The notes under the pieces: model-generated | What the model was told of the DNA's origin: nothing | The model's input: the letters and a program-made list of their open reading frames with translations, nothing else | The model's database searches: none | Source: Pseudomonadales bacterium | Lineage (GTDB): Bacteria > Pseudomonadota > Gammaproteobacteria > Pseudomonadales > Ketobacteraceae | Reading direction: 5' to 3' | Length of the DNA: 64,000 nt | Assembly: GCA_002708905.1 (NCBI GenBank) | Contig: PAPM01000003.1 | Location: forward strand, 30,134-94,133 | Position numbers and translations under genes: made by a program | Shown: one piece after another, positions 1 to 7,878 of the stretch | How positions within the stretch are numbered: position 1 is the first letter of the stretch | How the letters are laid out: the number at the start of each line of letters is the position of its first letter

Positions 1-120
1 ATAAGTGAAACCTGGATATTGTCGTAATCATAAGTTTAACACTTTAACCGAAGGCCGTTTTTTGGAGCAAATTACAGGTGTGAACCAGACCGCAAATTGA
101 TCAACGCTGCGGGAGATTGT

Positions 121-144
121 GTGGGTAATAATCCCTTTACCCAC
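121..144. repeat. 8-bp inverted repeat downstream of the porin gene
   Basis: GTGGGTAA at 121-128 is the exact reverse complement of TTACCCAC at 137-144, with an 8-base loop. It lies just past the porin stop codon in the direction of transcription. No run of T follows on either strand, so an intrinsic terminator is not well supported. The rest of 1-172 shows nothing I can name. Confidence 0.3.
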
Positions 145-172
145 AGTCACTTGGACGTTTCGGGAGAGGTAA

Positions 173-1384
173 TCAGAAGACAAGCTGCAATTGAAAGCGA
201 TTGTTGATCTGCTCAACAGTGTCCTGGTCACCGTCCACAACCTCGAGGCGCCAGCGAACGCTTAATCCGGGTTGCCACTGGTCAAGTTTATAGGTGATGT
301 CCACGTCGGTTGCGTTGCGGTCAATGGCCTGGGCATAGTCGAACACCGCATAGCTGGCTTTAAACGCCAGGGCATTCCACTGATGGTTGAAGGTAAGTTT
401 GGTGGCTTCCCCTGCATCAACGTTTTCAAAGGTGGTGAGCATATTGTTGGTGAAGAGGGGGCTGGTGGAAAAATTATAGGGTGTCAGGAAGGCACCGTTG
501 GCAAAACTGTCTGCGTTTTCTTCCACTTCGTTGTAGCCCAAGGTCAGTTTGGAGGAACCAAAACTGATACCACCCTGTAGTCCGATCAGGCTGGAATCCA
601 CCGTGCCCAGCAACTCATCCCCGGATTCACTTTGTGATATCAGCTGAGCGGCTATAAATGGCTTGATAGATTCTGACCCACTGAAAGTATAATTGACCTG
701 CCCATACAGGGTTTGGAACAGGTCGCTGTAATCGTAATACCACAATTCTGCGCTCAGGCTATCCTGCTTGTATTTGGCCCCCAATATACTTGTGCCGGAG
801 GTTGAAGTGGGCGTCAATCCGTAACGGTTCGTGGACCACTTGCCCACGTCGATGAATTCGTCGCTGTTGCGGTTCTTGATCGTGTTGATATACGCGAGTT
901 CAATGGTCAGGTTCTTCAGGGATGTGTTGGTCAGGCTGAAGGCTTCAAAGGTAAAGGGAATGATGAAAGCATCCCCGGGATTTGCAAACGGCGTACTGAT
1001 CTTCTGTCGGCCCAGAGTCAGGTTGGTATCAAAGGCGGAGGTGGTAATGTACGCTTCACCCAATACTTCAAGATCACTACCCAGTCGTTTGTTAACCTTC
1101 GCTGGATCATCATCGTTGGTGCCCAGATCCTGAGCTGTGTAATAACCCAATCCGAATTTTAGGCTGTGCCAGGCTGCGCTTTCGGCGCGTAACGCTCCCC
1201 CCAATGCAAACGCCGCTTCATCTGTTTTTCCCTCTGCTTCATATTCCCTGGTGTTGTAGTATGCCCGGATGTTTCCGTTGACGGTGCCATTCTGAAGCGC
1301 GGCCTGAAAATCCTCACTGAATCCGGCATTACCTAAAATTAAGGCACAAAGCCCCCCTAATGATGAAACTTTCAAAGTTCTCAT
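173..1384 (-). CDS. OprD-family outer-membrane porin
   Basis: A 403-residue secreted beta-barrel protein, probably a substrate-selective outer-membrane channel. The first residues after ATG 1384 form a signal peptide (MRTLKVSSLGGLCALILG...), followed by alternating beta-strand sequence rich in Tyr, Gly and Asn. The chain ends in Phe, as outer-membrane barrels do. The stretch around LGRQKISTPFANPGDAFIIP is typical of the OprD/Opr porin superfamily. The frame is open up to 1480, but ATG 1384 has an AGGAG Shine-Dalgarno and starts the signal peptide. The gene is transcribed alone, downstream of the yeiH-like gene, from a probable sigma-54 promoter at 1489-1504 with an operator at 1451-1473. That control links it to the ABC importer operon and suggests it admits the same substrate; this is inference. 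Confidence 0.85.
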   Translation of the reverse strand: MRTLKVSSLGGLCALILGNAGFSEDFQAALQNGTVNGNIRAYYNTREYEAEGKTDEAAFALGGALRAESAAWHSLKFGLGYYTAQDLGTNDDDPAKVNKRLGSDLEVLGEAYITTSAFDTNLTLGRQKISTPFANPGDAFIIPFTFEAFSLTNTSLKNLTIELAYINTIKNRNSDEFIDVGKWSTNRYGLTPTSTSGTSILGAKYKQDSLSAELWYYDYSDLFQTLYGQVNYTFSGSESIKPFIAAQLISQSESGDELLGTVDSSLIGLQGGISFGSSKLTLGYNEVEENADSFANGAFLTPYNFSTSPLFTNNMLTTFENVDAGEATKLTFNHQWNALAFKASYAVFDYAQAIDRNATDVDITYKLDQWQPGLSVRWRLEVVDGDQDTVEQINNRFQLQLVF

Positions 1385-1450
1385 TTGCGTTGCTCCTGAT
1401 TGTATTTGAAGGTCTGAATCGGCGTTGTTTTGTCGGTTGATTGGTCTCGC

Positions 1451-1473
1451 AAGTTGTACTAACAGGTGATGTT
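1451..1473. promoter_or_regulatory. Candidate GntR operator at the porin promoter
   Basis: The sequence begins AAGTTGTACTAACAGGTGAT and matches the operator upstream of the ABC operon (12334-12356) at 15 of 23 positions in the same orientation. It lies 17 bp past the -12 element of the sigma-54 promoter, so it covers roughly +5 to +27. The importer operon has the same geometry. A repressor here would act as a roadblock. It is the weakest copy of the motif; its position supports it more than its sequence does. Confidence 0.55.
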
Positions 1474-1488
1474 CAGCCATCTATATAA

Positions 1489-1504
1489 TGCGAAAACGGT
1501 GCCA
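1489..1504 (-). promoter_or_regulatory. Probable sigma-54 promoter of the porin gene
   Basis: Minus-strand sequence TGGCACCGTTTTCGCA matches the -24/-12 consensus TGGCACGN4TTGCW at 10 of the 12 specified positions, with the GG and GC dinucleotides correctly spaced. The predicted start of transcription is near 1478, about 95 bp before the ATG. A sigma-54 promoter needs an enhancer-binding activator; none is encoded in this window. Confidence 0.65.
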
Positions 1505-1710
1505 TTTATTAATCAGGGACAGGGCTTGTCCATCTAAGTGCATGAAAGGAAAACAAATTAATTCGAAGAGATCTGACTGCAGCGAATCTTAATATTAGTG
1601 AAATCAAAACGTCATAAAGGGTGATTCAAGGCTGCCATATTAAAAGCACATCAAAGCGAGACACCTGTGGTTTCACGTGCACGCTAAAGGGGCTGTTGGC
1701 CGGTGGTGGA

Positions 1711-1732
1711 CTTATAACAACTAATACAAGTT
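1711..1732. promoter_or_regulatory. Candidate upstream GntR operator
   Basis: Read on the minus strand this begins AACTTGTATTA, identical over 11 bases to the operators at 12334 and 12564. It continues to GTTATAAG, with a one-base shorter spacer than the other copies. It lies about 240 bp upstream of the promoter-proximal site at 1451-1473, in the opposite orientation. The same pairing occurs at the ABC operon (12334 and 12564), which suggests looping between two sites. Confidence 0.6.
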
Positions 1733-2732
1733 AGAAAGTTAATATCAGCGTGGAGACCAGCACAATAAATCCGGTGTTGAGAAACACCAACGCCAATGGC
1801 CGCTTCTCGACAGTGAACAGGTCCATCAGGTTGGTACGGACACCCAACGCAGCCATGGCCATCATCAAACAAAACTGTGACAGTGAACTCATGGAGTGTT
1901 GCAGTACGGTTGGAATGGATGCCAGGTTGTTGAGGAGAAGAATGGTTAGAAAGGCTAATAGGAATAATGGAAAGCGATTGGTAATCGATTTTTTTGTGCC
2001 AGCGGGTTGCCGGTAGAAGGCGCTGAGGATAAACAGCACTGGAACCAATAACGATACCCGCAGCATTTTGGTGTAAATGGTGGCGTCTGCCACTTCGGCT
2101 GAAAGCATTTCACCTGCGCCAATGGCCTGGGCCACATCATGGATAGTGGTTCCCAGAAACATGCCGGCGGTGGCGGCGGGGAAATCAAAATGTGAGAGCA
2201 GGGCAGGGTACAGAATCATCGCCATAGTGCTGATGCAGGTGACGGCTACCAATGTGCAGGCGACCTGACTGTCACTGGCGCGTTTTCCGGATTGGAGTGC
2301 CAGGAACGCCATCGCTGCGGATATCCCACAGATTGCGGTGGCGACGCCCGCAAGTAACGCCATAAAACGATCCGCTCCAAGCCATTTGCCTACCAGTAAA
2401 CTGAATGCAATGGTGGAACTGACACAAACGATCACCAGGATAATCGGTTGATAGCCATAGACGCCGATCTGCTCAAACGTAATCCTGATTCCCAACAGAG
2501 CGACGCCGCATCGCAGGATCGCTTTGGTGGCGTATTCCAACCCGGGCCTGAATTCATCATGACGCGACAAATTATTAAAGGCCATCCCCAATAATACAGT
2601 GGTCAAGATCAAAGGGCTGCCGTACTGGGCACTGATGTAGTGAGCAGCGAACACAATGGTCAGGCTGATCAGGAGTCCCGGCATCAGTGGCAGAGCGGAA
2701 CTCCTGACCAATTCATAGGAGTGTCTGATCAT
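1731..2732 (-). CDS. YeiH-family putative sulfate exporter
   Basis: A 333-residue inner-membrane protein with about ten hydrophobic segments, of the YeiH/Cons_hypoth698 family annotated as putative sulfate exporters. Family-like stretches are LLGMAFNNLSR, ALLGIRIT, GVATAICGISAAMA and GMFLGTTIHDVAQAIGAG. Members are often linked to sulfur or sulfonate metabolism; their transported ion is rarely proven. It starts 8 bp after the DUF971 gene and is the last gene of the gntR-apr-like operon. Within this operon the likely job is to expel sulfite or sulfate released from the imported compound, which is inference from context. Confidence 0.85.
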   Translation of the reverse strand: MIRHSYELVRSSALPLMPGLLISLTIVFAAHYISAQYGSPLILTTVLLGMAFNNLSRHDEFRPGLEYATKAILRCGVALLGIRITFEQIGVYGYQPIILVIVCVSSTIAFSLLVGKWLGADRFMALLAGVATAICGISAAMAFLALQSGKRASDSQVACTLVAVTCISTMAMILYPALLSHFDFPAATAGMFLGTTIHDVAQAIGAGEMLSAEVADATIYTKMLRVSLLVPVLFILSAFYRQPAGTKKSITNRFPLFLLAFLTILLLNNLASIPTVLQHSMSSLSQFCLMMAMAALGVRTNLMDLFTVEKRPLALVFLNTGFIVLVSTLILTF

Positions 2733-2740
2733 AATGTCCG

Positions 2741-3061
2741 TTAGCTGTTCAGGTGTTCCAGGGCGTTACCGGCATCAATCGCTCGCAGATAGGCCCACGG
2801 AAACACACCTTTGTCGTGGCCGTCAGCGAATATAATCTGGAGACCGGCAACACCGGCCATCATGACGTTTTCGATACTGGCGTTGTCACTGATGAGCGGC
2901 GTCCCTATGAGGTTGCGGGCGCGGCAACGGGAACAGGCGCAGTGGGCACGCAGGGATTGTCCGGATAATATGGTTTCTATGCCGTCAGCCCAGGTTATTG
3001 CGAGTTCTGAACTCTTCTTGTGTAGCTTGATGTCCACCGGAGCAATGCTTGGGTTGGTCAT
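2741..3061 (-). CDS. DUF971 (GBBH-like N-terminal) domain protein
   Basis: A 106-residue protein consisting of one DUF971 domain, the domain also found at the N terminus of gamma-butyrobetaine hydroxylase. A Cys-rich motif (CACSRC, about residues 41-46) could hold a metal, followed by the typical [20 protein letters not shown] region. Its ATG overlaps the fdxA stop codon (ATGA), so translation is coupled. Stand-alone DUF971 proteins are often found near Fe-S proteins, and their role is unknown. Here it sits between a ferredoxin and a sulfate exporter; I infer an accessory role in Fe-S assembly or electron transfer for the operon's flavoenzyme. Confidence 0.8.
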   Translation of the reverse strand: MTNPSIAPVDIKLHKKSSELAITWADGIETILSGQSLRAHCACSRCRARNLIGTPLISDNASIENVMMAGVAGLQIIFADGHDKGVFPWAYLRAIDAGNALEHLNS

Positions 3062-3387
3062 AGTGACTCCGTCAAATGTTCTCGTTTATTGGGCAGGTCA
3101 GCCCAGTCCTCTGCGTCCGGTAAAGCATCAATCTTGGTCTCAATCACAGGCCAGTCCTTGGCCAGTTTTTCATTGAGTTCAATATACTCCTCCAATTCAG
3201 GAGGCAGGTCCGCAGCATCGTAGATGGCTTCCACCGGGCACTCAGGAACGCAGAGAGCGCAGTCAATACAGCCCTCCGGATCAATCACCAGGAAGTTTGG
3301 GCCCTCGTGGAAGCAATCCACAGGGCACACTTCCACACAATCCGTAAATTTGCAGCGGATACATTGTTCGGTCACCACAAAGGTCAT
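3058..3387 (-). CDS. fdxA: 7Fe ferredoxin FdxA
   Basis: A 109-residue ferredoxin of the Azotobacter FdI type, holding one [3Fe-4S] and one [4Fe-4S] cluster. The N terminus [20 protein letters not shown] and the second cluster motif [12 protein letters not shown] are diagnostic. The C-terminal extension ending near DLPNKREHL fits the family, and length is normal. FdxA proteins are low-potential electron carriers in the cytoplasm. The gene is usually a stand-alone housekeeping gene; here it lies in an operon with the APS-reductase-like pair. It may be the electron donor or acceptor for that enzyme, or simply a local copy. Start ATG 3387 has a GGGGAG ribosome site. Confidence 0.92.
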   Translation of the reverse strand: MTFVVTEQCIRCKFTDCVEVCPVDCFHEGPNFLVIDPEGCIDCALCVPECPVEAIYDAADLPPELEEYIELNEKLAKDWPVIETKIDALPDAEDWADLPNKREHLTESL

Positions 3388-3429
3388 ATCGCTCTCCCCA
3401 TATCCGTTAACGAGCAGGGTTGGTGTCGT

Positions 3430-4398
3430 TTAACTGGTCTTGGCCCCTTGCGGCGCAGTGCGTTCCAGCGCCCAGCGCGCCAACTTGCGGACATCAGGGT
3501 CGTTATCATCCAGTGCTCGCCGGATAAAGGGTAAGCCATCTTCGTGGGCCAGTTCTCCCAATGCGGCTACGGCAGTTTTGCGTAGGTTGCTGATGGGGTT
3601 ATCGATGCAGGTTCCCAGAGCAGGAATACCTTCAACAGCACCCACCATGCCAATAGCCTCGGCCGCCTTTTCCTGGACTTGCCAACGTTTGTCATCTATC
3701 GCTTTGATCAGGGCGGATTTCGCTTCGTTGACCTTGAGTCGACCCAGGCTGCGGATGGCTTCGCAGCGCACCTGCCAGTGATCATCGGTGACGGCACCTA
3801 TCAGTGTGCCTGCCACTTGTTCCGGGGTGGCGTATACCAAGGCGCCGACTGCGCTGCGCCGTACCTCAGGATCTGCATCCGTCTTTGCTACGGCTTTCAA
3901 CTGCGGCAGGTTCTCGATTTCCTGGAGATAGCCAAGCACACCAACGGCTTCACGCCGTACGCCCGGGTCCTCATGGCCCAGTAGTTCAATAGCGTAGGGG
4001 CGGGCATCCTTGATGCACAATTGTTTGAGGGAGCGAAGTATTGACGCAAGGACGAACGCATCATCCGATTTCAGTGCTGCGATTAATGCCGGTGCCGCCT
4101 CCGGATCTTTAAGATCCGCCAGGGCTTTGGCGGCAGCATTGCGGACATTGCGGTCCGGCGCATTGAGTGCGTCCACCAAAGCTTCCATCATGTCGGCAGG
4201 ATCGAACTCATCAATGACTCTGGCGGCTTCCAGGCGCACCATTTCATCAGCGTCGGAGAGGGCTTGAAGTAATAGCTCAACCCCTTCTTCATCAACGCTG
4301 TCCACCAGGTCCATAACCGCCACCCGACGGATTCCGGGATCGCTGTCCTGCAGACGTTCAGCAATGGAAGCCAGCAGTGGGTCAGAATATTCAGTCAT
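3430..4398 (-). CDS. HEAT-repeat (PBS-lyase type) protein
   Basis: A 322-residue soluble protein built almost wholly of about ten HEAT-like repeats of some 31 residues, each with a pattern such as DPGVRREAVGVLGYL or DPDVRKLARWALE. There is no signal peptide and no catalytic motif, so it is probably a scaffold or a cofactor-loading or assembly factor. The open frame extends to 4593, but ATG 4398 starts the repeats, has a GAGGT ribosome site and lies 7 bp after the ferredoxin stop. HEAT proteins of this kind are known as accessory factors near some Fe-S enzymes. Its position directly after the apr-like pair suggests it acts on that enzyme; this is inference. Confidence 0.85.
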   Translation of the reverse strand: MTEYSDPLLASIAERLQDSDPGIRRVAVMDLVDSVDEEGVELLLQALSDADEMVRLEAARVIDEFDPADMMEALVDALNAPDRNVRNAAAKALADLKDPEAAPALIAALKSDDAFVLASILRSLKQLCIKDARPYAIELLGHEDPGVRREAVGVLGYLQEIENLPQLKAVAKTDADPEVRRSAVGALVYATPEQVAGTLIGAVTDDHWQVRCEAIRSLGRLKVNEAKSALIKAIDDKRWQVQEKAAEAIGMVGAVEGIPALGTCIDNPISNLRKTAVAALGELAHEDGLPFIRRALDDNDPDVRKLARWALERTAPQGAKTS

Positions 4399-4405
4399 AA
4401 ATACC

Positions 4406-4639
4406 TCAACGCAGCAGGTAGGGAATGTTAACGGTGACAGCATCGGTAGGGCAGTCAGCCTCGCAGGGCATGCAATACCAACACTCGTCGTAGCGCATGT
4501 GCGCTTTTCCGGTTTTTTCGTCGATCCACAGTACGTCCAACGGGCAGACATCAATGCAGGTTCGGCAGCCCTTGTCGGCAATGCACTTATCATTGTCGAC
4601 CACTACAGGCACCATGGTAATTTGATTTGCAGTAGGCAT
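4406..4639 (-). CDS. Small 2[4Fe-4S] ferredoxin, AprB-like
   Basis: A 77-residue ferredoxin with two Cys clusters, CIADKGCRTCIDVCP and CWYCMPCEADCP. It resembles the N-terminal ferredoxin part of the beta subunit of APS reductase (AprB). That includes the Trp directly after the first Cys of the second motif, which in AprB lies on the electron path toward the flavin. The long AprB C-terminal tail that wraps the alpha subunit is missing. It follows the flavoprotein gene by 21 bp and has an AGGAG ribosome site. The likely role is as electron-transfer partner of the AprA-like flavoprotein. Plain ferredoxin is the alternative, but the sequence and the neighbour favour an AprB-like subunit. Confidence 0.8.
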   Translation of the reverse strand: MPTANQITMVPVVVDNDKCIADKGCRTCIDVCPLDVLWIDEKTGKAHMRYDECWYCMPCEADCPTDAVTVNIPYLLR

Positions 4640-4660
4640 AGGTCTTACTCCTGTTGGTAT

Positions 4661-6397
4661 TTAGCTGACTTTCTGAATTCGCATCTTCTGGTATGCAGTC
4701 TTCTCTTCTTCGTCCAATTCAATCACATAAGGATCTATAGGACGCTTCTTGCAGGCCATTTCATTGTTTTCGTCCTTGTATAATTGAACATGGCAAAACC
4801 AGTCTTCGTTATTGGTCTCCGGGTGGTCTACATAATGGTGATAGAGACCCCAACGACTTTCCTGGCGATACATAGAGGCCTTCGCGGCCATCAGGGCACA
4901 ATCCAGTACATGTTGGGCTTCGTTGGCACGCAGCAGTTCATGGGGATCCCGGGCATAGAGGAATTCAATATCACGTTCCATGTCCTTCAGGCGTTGTAAC
5001 CCTATGTCCATCTTCTTGGTGATTTTGGGTGGTTGCAGATAGTCGTTTACCAGGCGGCGAAGTTTGTATTCAAACTGGTTGGGGGGAATGCCATCTTCCC
5101 GTTTGAGAGGTGCAAGGATGCGATCCCGCTCACTAAGGATAAAGGCTTCGTCGAGTTTGGGGAGGTCCCGATGTCTAGCAAATTCCACAGCGTTTTCGCC
5201 ACAGATATCCCCATAAACAAAAGCTCCCAGCATATAGCTGTGGGGAATGGAGGCCATGTCACCGGCACCATAAAGTCCGGGCACTGTGGTCTCGCCTTTT
5301 TCGTTAATCCATACACCGGATGCTGAGTGGCCGGCACAGAAGCCGATTTCAGATATGTGCATCTCCACCATCTTGGTACGGTAATCGTTGCCGCGTCCAT
5401 CATGGAAGCGTCCTCGACTGGGGCGCTCATTGGTATGAAGCACTTGTTCAATTTCCTGGATGGTTTCCTCAGCAAGGTGATCCAGTTTCAGGAACACGGG
5501 GCCGTTGCCACTTTGCAGTTCGTTATAGAACTCCATCATCATCTGGCCGCTCCAGTAATCGCATTCTATGAAACGGTCGCCGTTGGCGTTGGCGGTATAG
5601 CCACCCAGGGGGCCGGTTACGTAGGCGCAGGCCGGGCCGTTATAATCCTTTAGCAATGGATTGATTTGGTAGCACTCCAGCCCGGAAAGTTCAGCGCCAA
5701 CGTGGTACGCCATGGAATGGCCATCTCCACAGTTGGTTGGATTTTCATAGGTACCGTACAGGTAACCGGAGGCGGGCAGGCCGATACGACCGGCCGCACC
5801 GGTGCAAAGCACCACGGCTTTGGCCCGGATCACAATGACTTCTGCGTCGCGGGTGCCAACGGCGATACATCCGCTGACTGTACCGGTGTCATCTTTGAGG
5901 AGCCGGATTGCCTGATAACGGTTTTCCACCACCACTCGGTTGCGGCGTAAACGGCGATAGAGGATTTTCTTGATGTTGTGACCTTCCGGCATGGGTAACA
6001 CATAGGTTCCCAGATGATGTACTTTTTTTACATCGTATTCACCGGTTTCGTCTTTCTGAAAGTAGACCCCCCAGTTATCTAGTTTCTGGATCATGTAGAA
6101 GGAGCGTTCAGCGTATTCCAGAACGCCTTTCTGCAACACTATACCGTCGTTGGCGATGGTGATTTCCTTGGTATATTGTTCTGGTGTGGCGTGACCGGGA
6201 ATTACCGCATTGTTGAGACCATCCATACCCATGCTGATGGCCCCGGAACGTTTTACATTGGCCTTTTCAAGCAACATGACCGAAGCCTTCGGATCTTTTT
6301 CCTTTGCCGTAATGGCGGCCATGGGGCCGGCGGTACCCCCGCCAATTACCAGCACGTCAATGTCTTTGATAGTGATATCACTGAGTTGAGTCATCAT
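4661..6397 (-). CDS. AprA-like FAD oxidoreductase (fumarate reductase/APS reductase superfamily)
   Basis: A 578-residue cytoplasmic flavoprotein. The N-terminal dinucleotide fold (DVLVIGGGTAGPMAA, about residues 14-28) and the FAD site GLYGAGDMASIPHSYMLGAF (about 375-395) define the superfamily. The C-terminal part with ARDPHELLRANE and MYRQESRWGLYHHYVDHPE is typical of the APS reductase alpha subunit rather than of succinate dehydrogenase. Its ATG overlaps the gntR stop codon, so the two are translationally coupled. No sulfate adenylyltransferase, Qmo or Dsr genes are present, so dissimilatory sulfate reduction is unlikely. A sulfite- or organosulfur-related redox reaction is plausible. The substrate is unknown. 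Confidence 0.82.
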   Translation of the reverse strand: MMTQLSDITIKDIDVLVIGGGTAGPMAAITAKEKDPKASVMLLEKANVKRSGAISMGMDGLNNAVIPGHATPEQYTKEITIANDGIVLQKGVLEYAERSFYMIQKLDNWGVYFQKDETGEYDVKKVHHLGTYVLPMPEGHNIKKILYRRLRRNRVVVENRYQAIRLLKDDTGTVSGCIAVGTRDAEVIVIRAKAVVLCTGAAGRIGLPASGYLYGTYENPTNCGDGHSMAYHVGAELSGLECYQINPLLKDYNGPACAYVTGPLGGYTANANGDRFIECDYWSGQMMMEFYNELQSGNGPVFLKLDHLAEETIQEIEQVLHTNERPSRGRFHDGRGNDYRTKMVEMHISEIGFCAGHSASGVWINEKGETTVPGLYGAGDMASIPHSYMLGAFVYGDICGENAVEFARHRDLPKLDEAFILSERDRILAPLKREDGIPPNQFEYKLRRLVNDYLQPPKITKKMDIGLQRLKDMERDIEFLYARDPHELLRANEAQHVLDCALMAAKASMYRQESRWGLYHHYVDHPETNNEDWFCHVQLYKDENNEMACKKRPIDPYVIELDEEEKTAYQKMRIQKVS

Positions 6398-7155
6398 AAG
6401 CCCCCTTGCTTACCGGATGTACGGGTTCGATCGCGTTCAACATGGAAATGGTATTTATAGGAATCACCGCGAAATGCCAGGTACTCATAGTCAACGGGAT
6501 TGTCGTTTACATCGTGGGTCAGACGTTGCACCCACATGATCGGAGCGCCTGGCTCCATTTGCAGAAGCTTGGCGATGTTGGCATCGGCCGGTCGCGCTTC
6601 CAGGCTGATTTCGGCACGGCCCAGCGGGATATTCAGTTCGTTTTCCAGAAGAGGGAAAATGTCCCTGCCCAGATCCCGTGAAAACAAGTGACGGCCAACC
6701 TCCATGGGAAAGAACGAGGTATCGACGGACACGGGCTCTCGGTTCAGATATCGCACCCTAATCACCTCCACAGCGCCTTCTTTGCTCTGGATGTTTAGTT
6801 TTTCCTGTACTTCCTTGGTGGGATTGACTTCACGAATACTGACCAGCTGGGCTGAGGTTTCGTATCCCTGGGAGTTCATCGCCTCCTCAAAACCTTCCAG
6901 GTGTTGTACTTCCTGCATGGCTTTCGGTTTGCTGGCGAACGTTCCTTTGCCTTGGGTGGTAAAGATCAATCCCTCTCGATGCAGATCACGCAAGGCTTGG
7001 CGGACAGTGATCCGGCTGACACCAAAGCTGGCCATCAACTCACTCTCGGATGGCATCTTTTGATAGGGTACGTACTTGCCTTCCAGGATCTGCTTCTTCA
7101 GTGTGTCTTTTATCTGAAGGTAAAGCGGTTGGTGCTGCATTGCGTTATCTTTCAT
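6394..7155 (-). CDS. GntR-family regulator, HutC subfamily (UTRA domain)
   Basis: A 253-residue transcription factor. The N-terminal winged helix has the GntR pattern (YLQIKDTLKKQILEG, then SESELMASFGVSRITVRQAL). The C-terminal UTRA ligand-binding domain spans about residues 85-245. The frame is open to 7185, but that ATG lies inside the operator at 7171-7193 and has no ribosome site. ATG 7155 is preceded by AGGA and is preferred; ATG 7140 is also possible. The operator just upstream suggests autoregulation. The same motif at the ABC importer and porin promoters makes this the likely regulator of the whole cluster. The effector is unknown, perhaps the transported compound. Confidence 0.88.
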   Translation of the reverse strand: MKDNAMQHQPLYLQIKDTLKKQILEGKYVPYQKMPSESELMASFGVSRITVRQALRDLHREGLIFTTQGKGTFASKPKAMQEVQHLEGFEEAMNSQGYETSAQLVSIREVNPTKEVQEKLNIQSKEGAVEVIRVRYLNREPVSVDTSFFPMEVGRHLFSRDLGRDIFPLLENELNIPLGRAEISLEARPADANIAKLLQMEPGAPIMWVQRLTHDVNDNPVDYEYLAFRGDSYKYHFHVERDRTRTSGKQGGL

Positions 7156-7170
7156 GTCCTGATCCTGTTG

Positions 7171-7193
7171 GTAATAACATGTCATAACAAGTT
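7171..7193. promoter_or_regulatory. Candidate GntR autoregulatory operator
   Basis: On the minus strand this begins AACTTGTTATGAC and ends GTTATTAC, so it is two near-identical half sites (TTGTTATGAC and ATGTTATTAC) in direct repeat. It matches the 12334-12356 operator at 17 of 23 positions. It lies 15 bp upstream of the preferred gntR start codon. No sigma-54 promoter is visible here, so this unit probably uses another promoter or read-through from the importer operon. Confidence 0.65.
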
Positions 7194-7224
7194 TGGAGAA
7201 AGTGCTCAGCTGTAATTGAATAGA

Positions 7225-7878
7225 TCACTGCGGCTCCTGGCTTCCCGCCCTTAAAACAGACCGCGACAGATAGTGAACCACGGCAGATTGCTCGTCTGGT
7301 TTCAGTTCTATTGCGATGTTTCGCATAACGGATGGGGTATCGTTGGTTCGATTGCCCACTCTGAAATCATCCAATTGTTTCTTGAGATAATCTTCGTGCT
7401 GGGCATCCAACCAAGGTGTGTCTGAACGTGCCGGGTTGTGACATTCCTGGCAGGCGGGCAACCCTGCTCTGCCCATTCGGAATAACAATTCGCCTTGTTG
7501 ATACAACGCGTCGTCGATTCCTTCATCAGTCGGTGCCGGGGCAGTCAATTGCGCAAAGTAATGGGCAATGCTGTCGATTTCTTCTGGCTGCACTTCTTCG
7601 GTAATGGCTTGCATCTGACCACCATCATTGGTTCTTTCACCGCTCCTGAAAGCAATGAACTGCGCTTTGATATAGTCCGCTTTCTGGCCCGCCAGCTTCG
7701 GAAACTTCGACATATGACTGTTGCCATCCAAGCCATGACACATCCCGCAGATTTCCCAGGGCGCCATGCCCTCTTTATCGATCATGCCTGCCTGTGCCGG
7801 TTGCAGGCTAAGGCCCAGAAAAAACATAAATGCTGGCCCCTTAAAGTTCATTTCGAGCATGCTGGTCGGTATTAGCAT
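7225..7878 (-). CDS. Periplasmic diheme cytochrome c (c4-like)
   Basis: A 217-residue exported protein with two class I cytochrome c domains. The heme motifs are CGMCH and CQECH, each followed by repeats of the form FRSGERTND / FRVGNRTND before an axial Met region, as in cytochrome c4. A signal peptide ends near LQPAQA. ATG 7878 overlaps the sco gene by 38 bp and has an AGGTAA site. ATG 7851 would give a more classical signal peptide, so the start is uncertain. Cytochromes c4 carry electrons to terminal oxidases. Placed after a Sco protein, it may receive electrons from a periplasmic step connected to the imported substrate; this is inference. Confidence 0.85.
   Translation of the reverse strand: MLIPTSMLEMNFKGPAFMFFLGLSLQPAQAGMIDKEGMAPWEICGMCHGLDGNSHMSKFPKLAGQKADYIKAQFIAFRSGERTNDGGQMQAITEEVQPEEIDSIAHYFAQLTAPAPTDEGIDDALYQQGELLFRMGRAGLPACQECHNPARSDTPWLDAQHEDYLKKQLDDFRVGNRTNDTPSVMRNIAIELKPDEQSAVVHYLSRSVLRAGSQEPQ

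Larger units (their letters stand above)
1385..1730 (-). promoter_or_regulatory. Regulatory intergenic region upstream of the porin gene
   Basis: This 346-bp stretch has no convincing gene. It holds the probable sigma-54 promoter (1489-1504), a promoter-proximal operator (1451-1473) and an upstream operator (1711-1732), the last overlapping the yeiH-like stop codon. The AT-rich 1505-1700 part is where a sigma-54 activator would be expected to bind. I could not identify such a site with confidence. Confidence 0.6.

Noticed and set aside
121..144. Inverted repeat as porin terminator
   Set aside because: No T run follows the stem on either strand; listed only as a repeat.
28..240. Open frame of 70 codons on the minus strand at the window start
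   Set aside because: It overlaps the 3' end of the porin gene in another frame, has no ribosome site and an atypical composition.
4406..6397. Reading the Apr-like pair as proof of dissimilatory sulfate reduction or sulfur oxidation
   Set aside because: No sat, qmo or dsr genes are present, TusE is not DsrC, and the beta subunit is short.
6394..7185. gntR start at ATG 7185
   Set aside because: That codon lies within the operator and has no ribosome site; ATG 7155 with AGGA is better.
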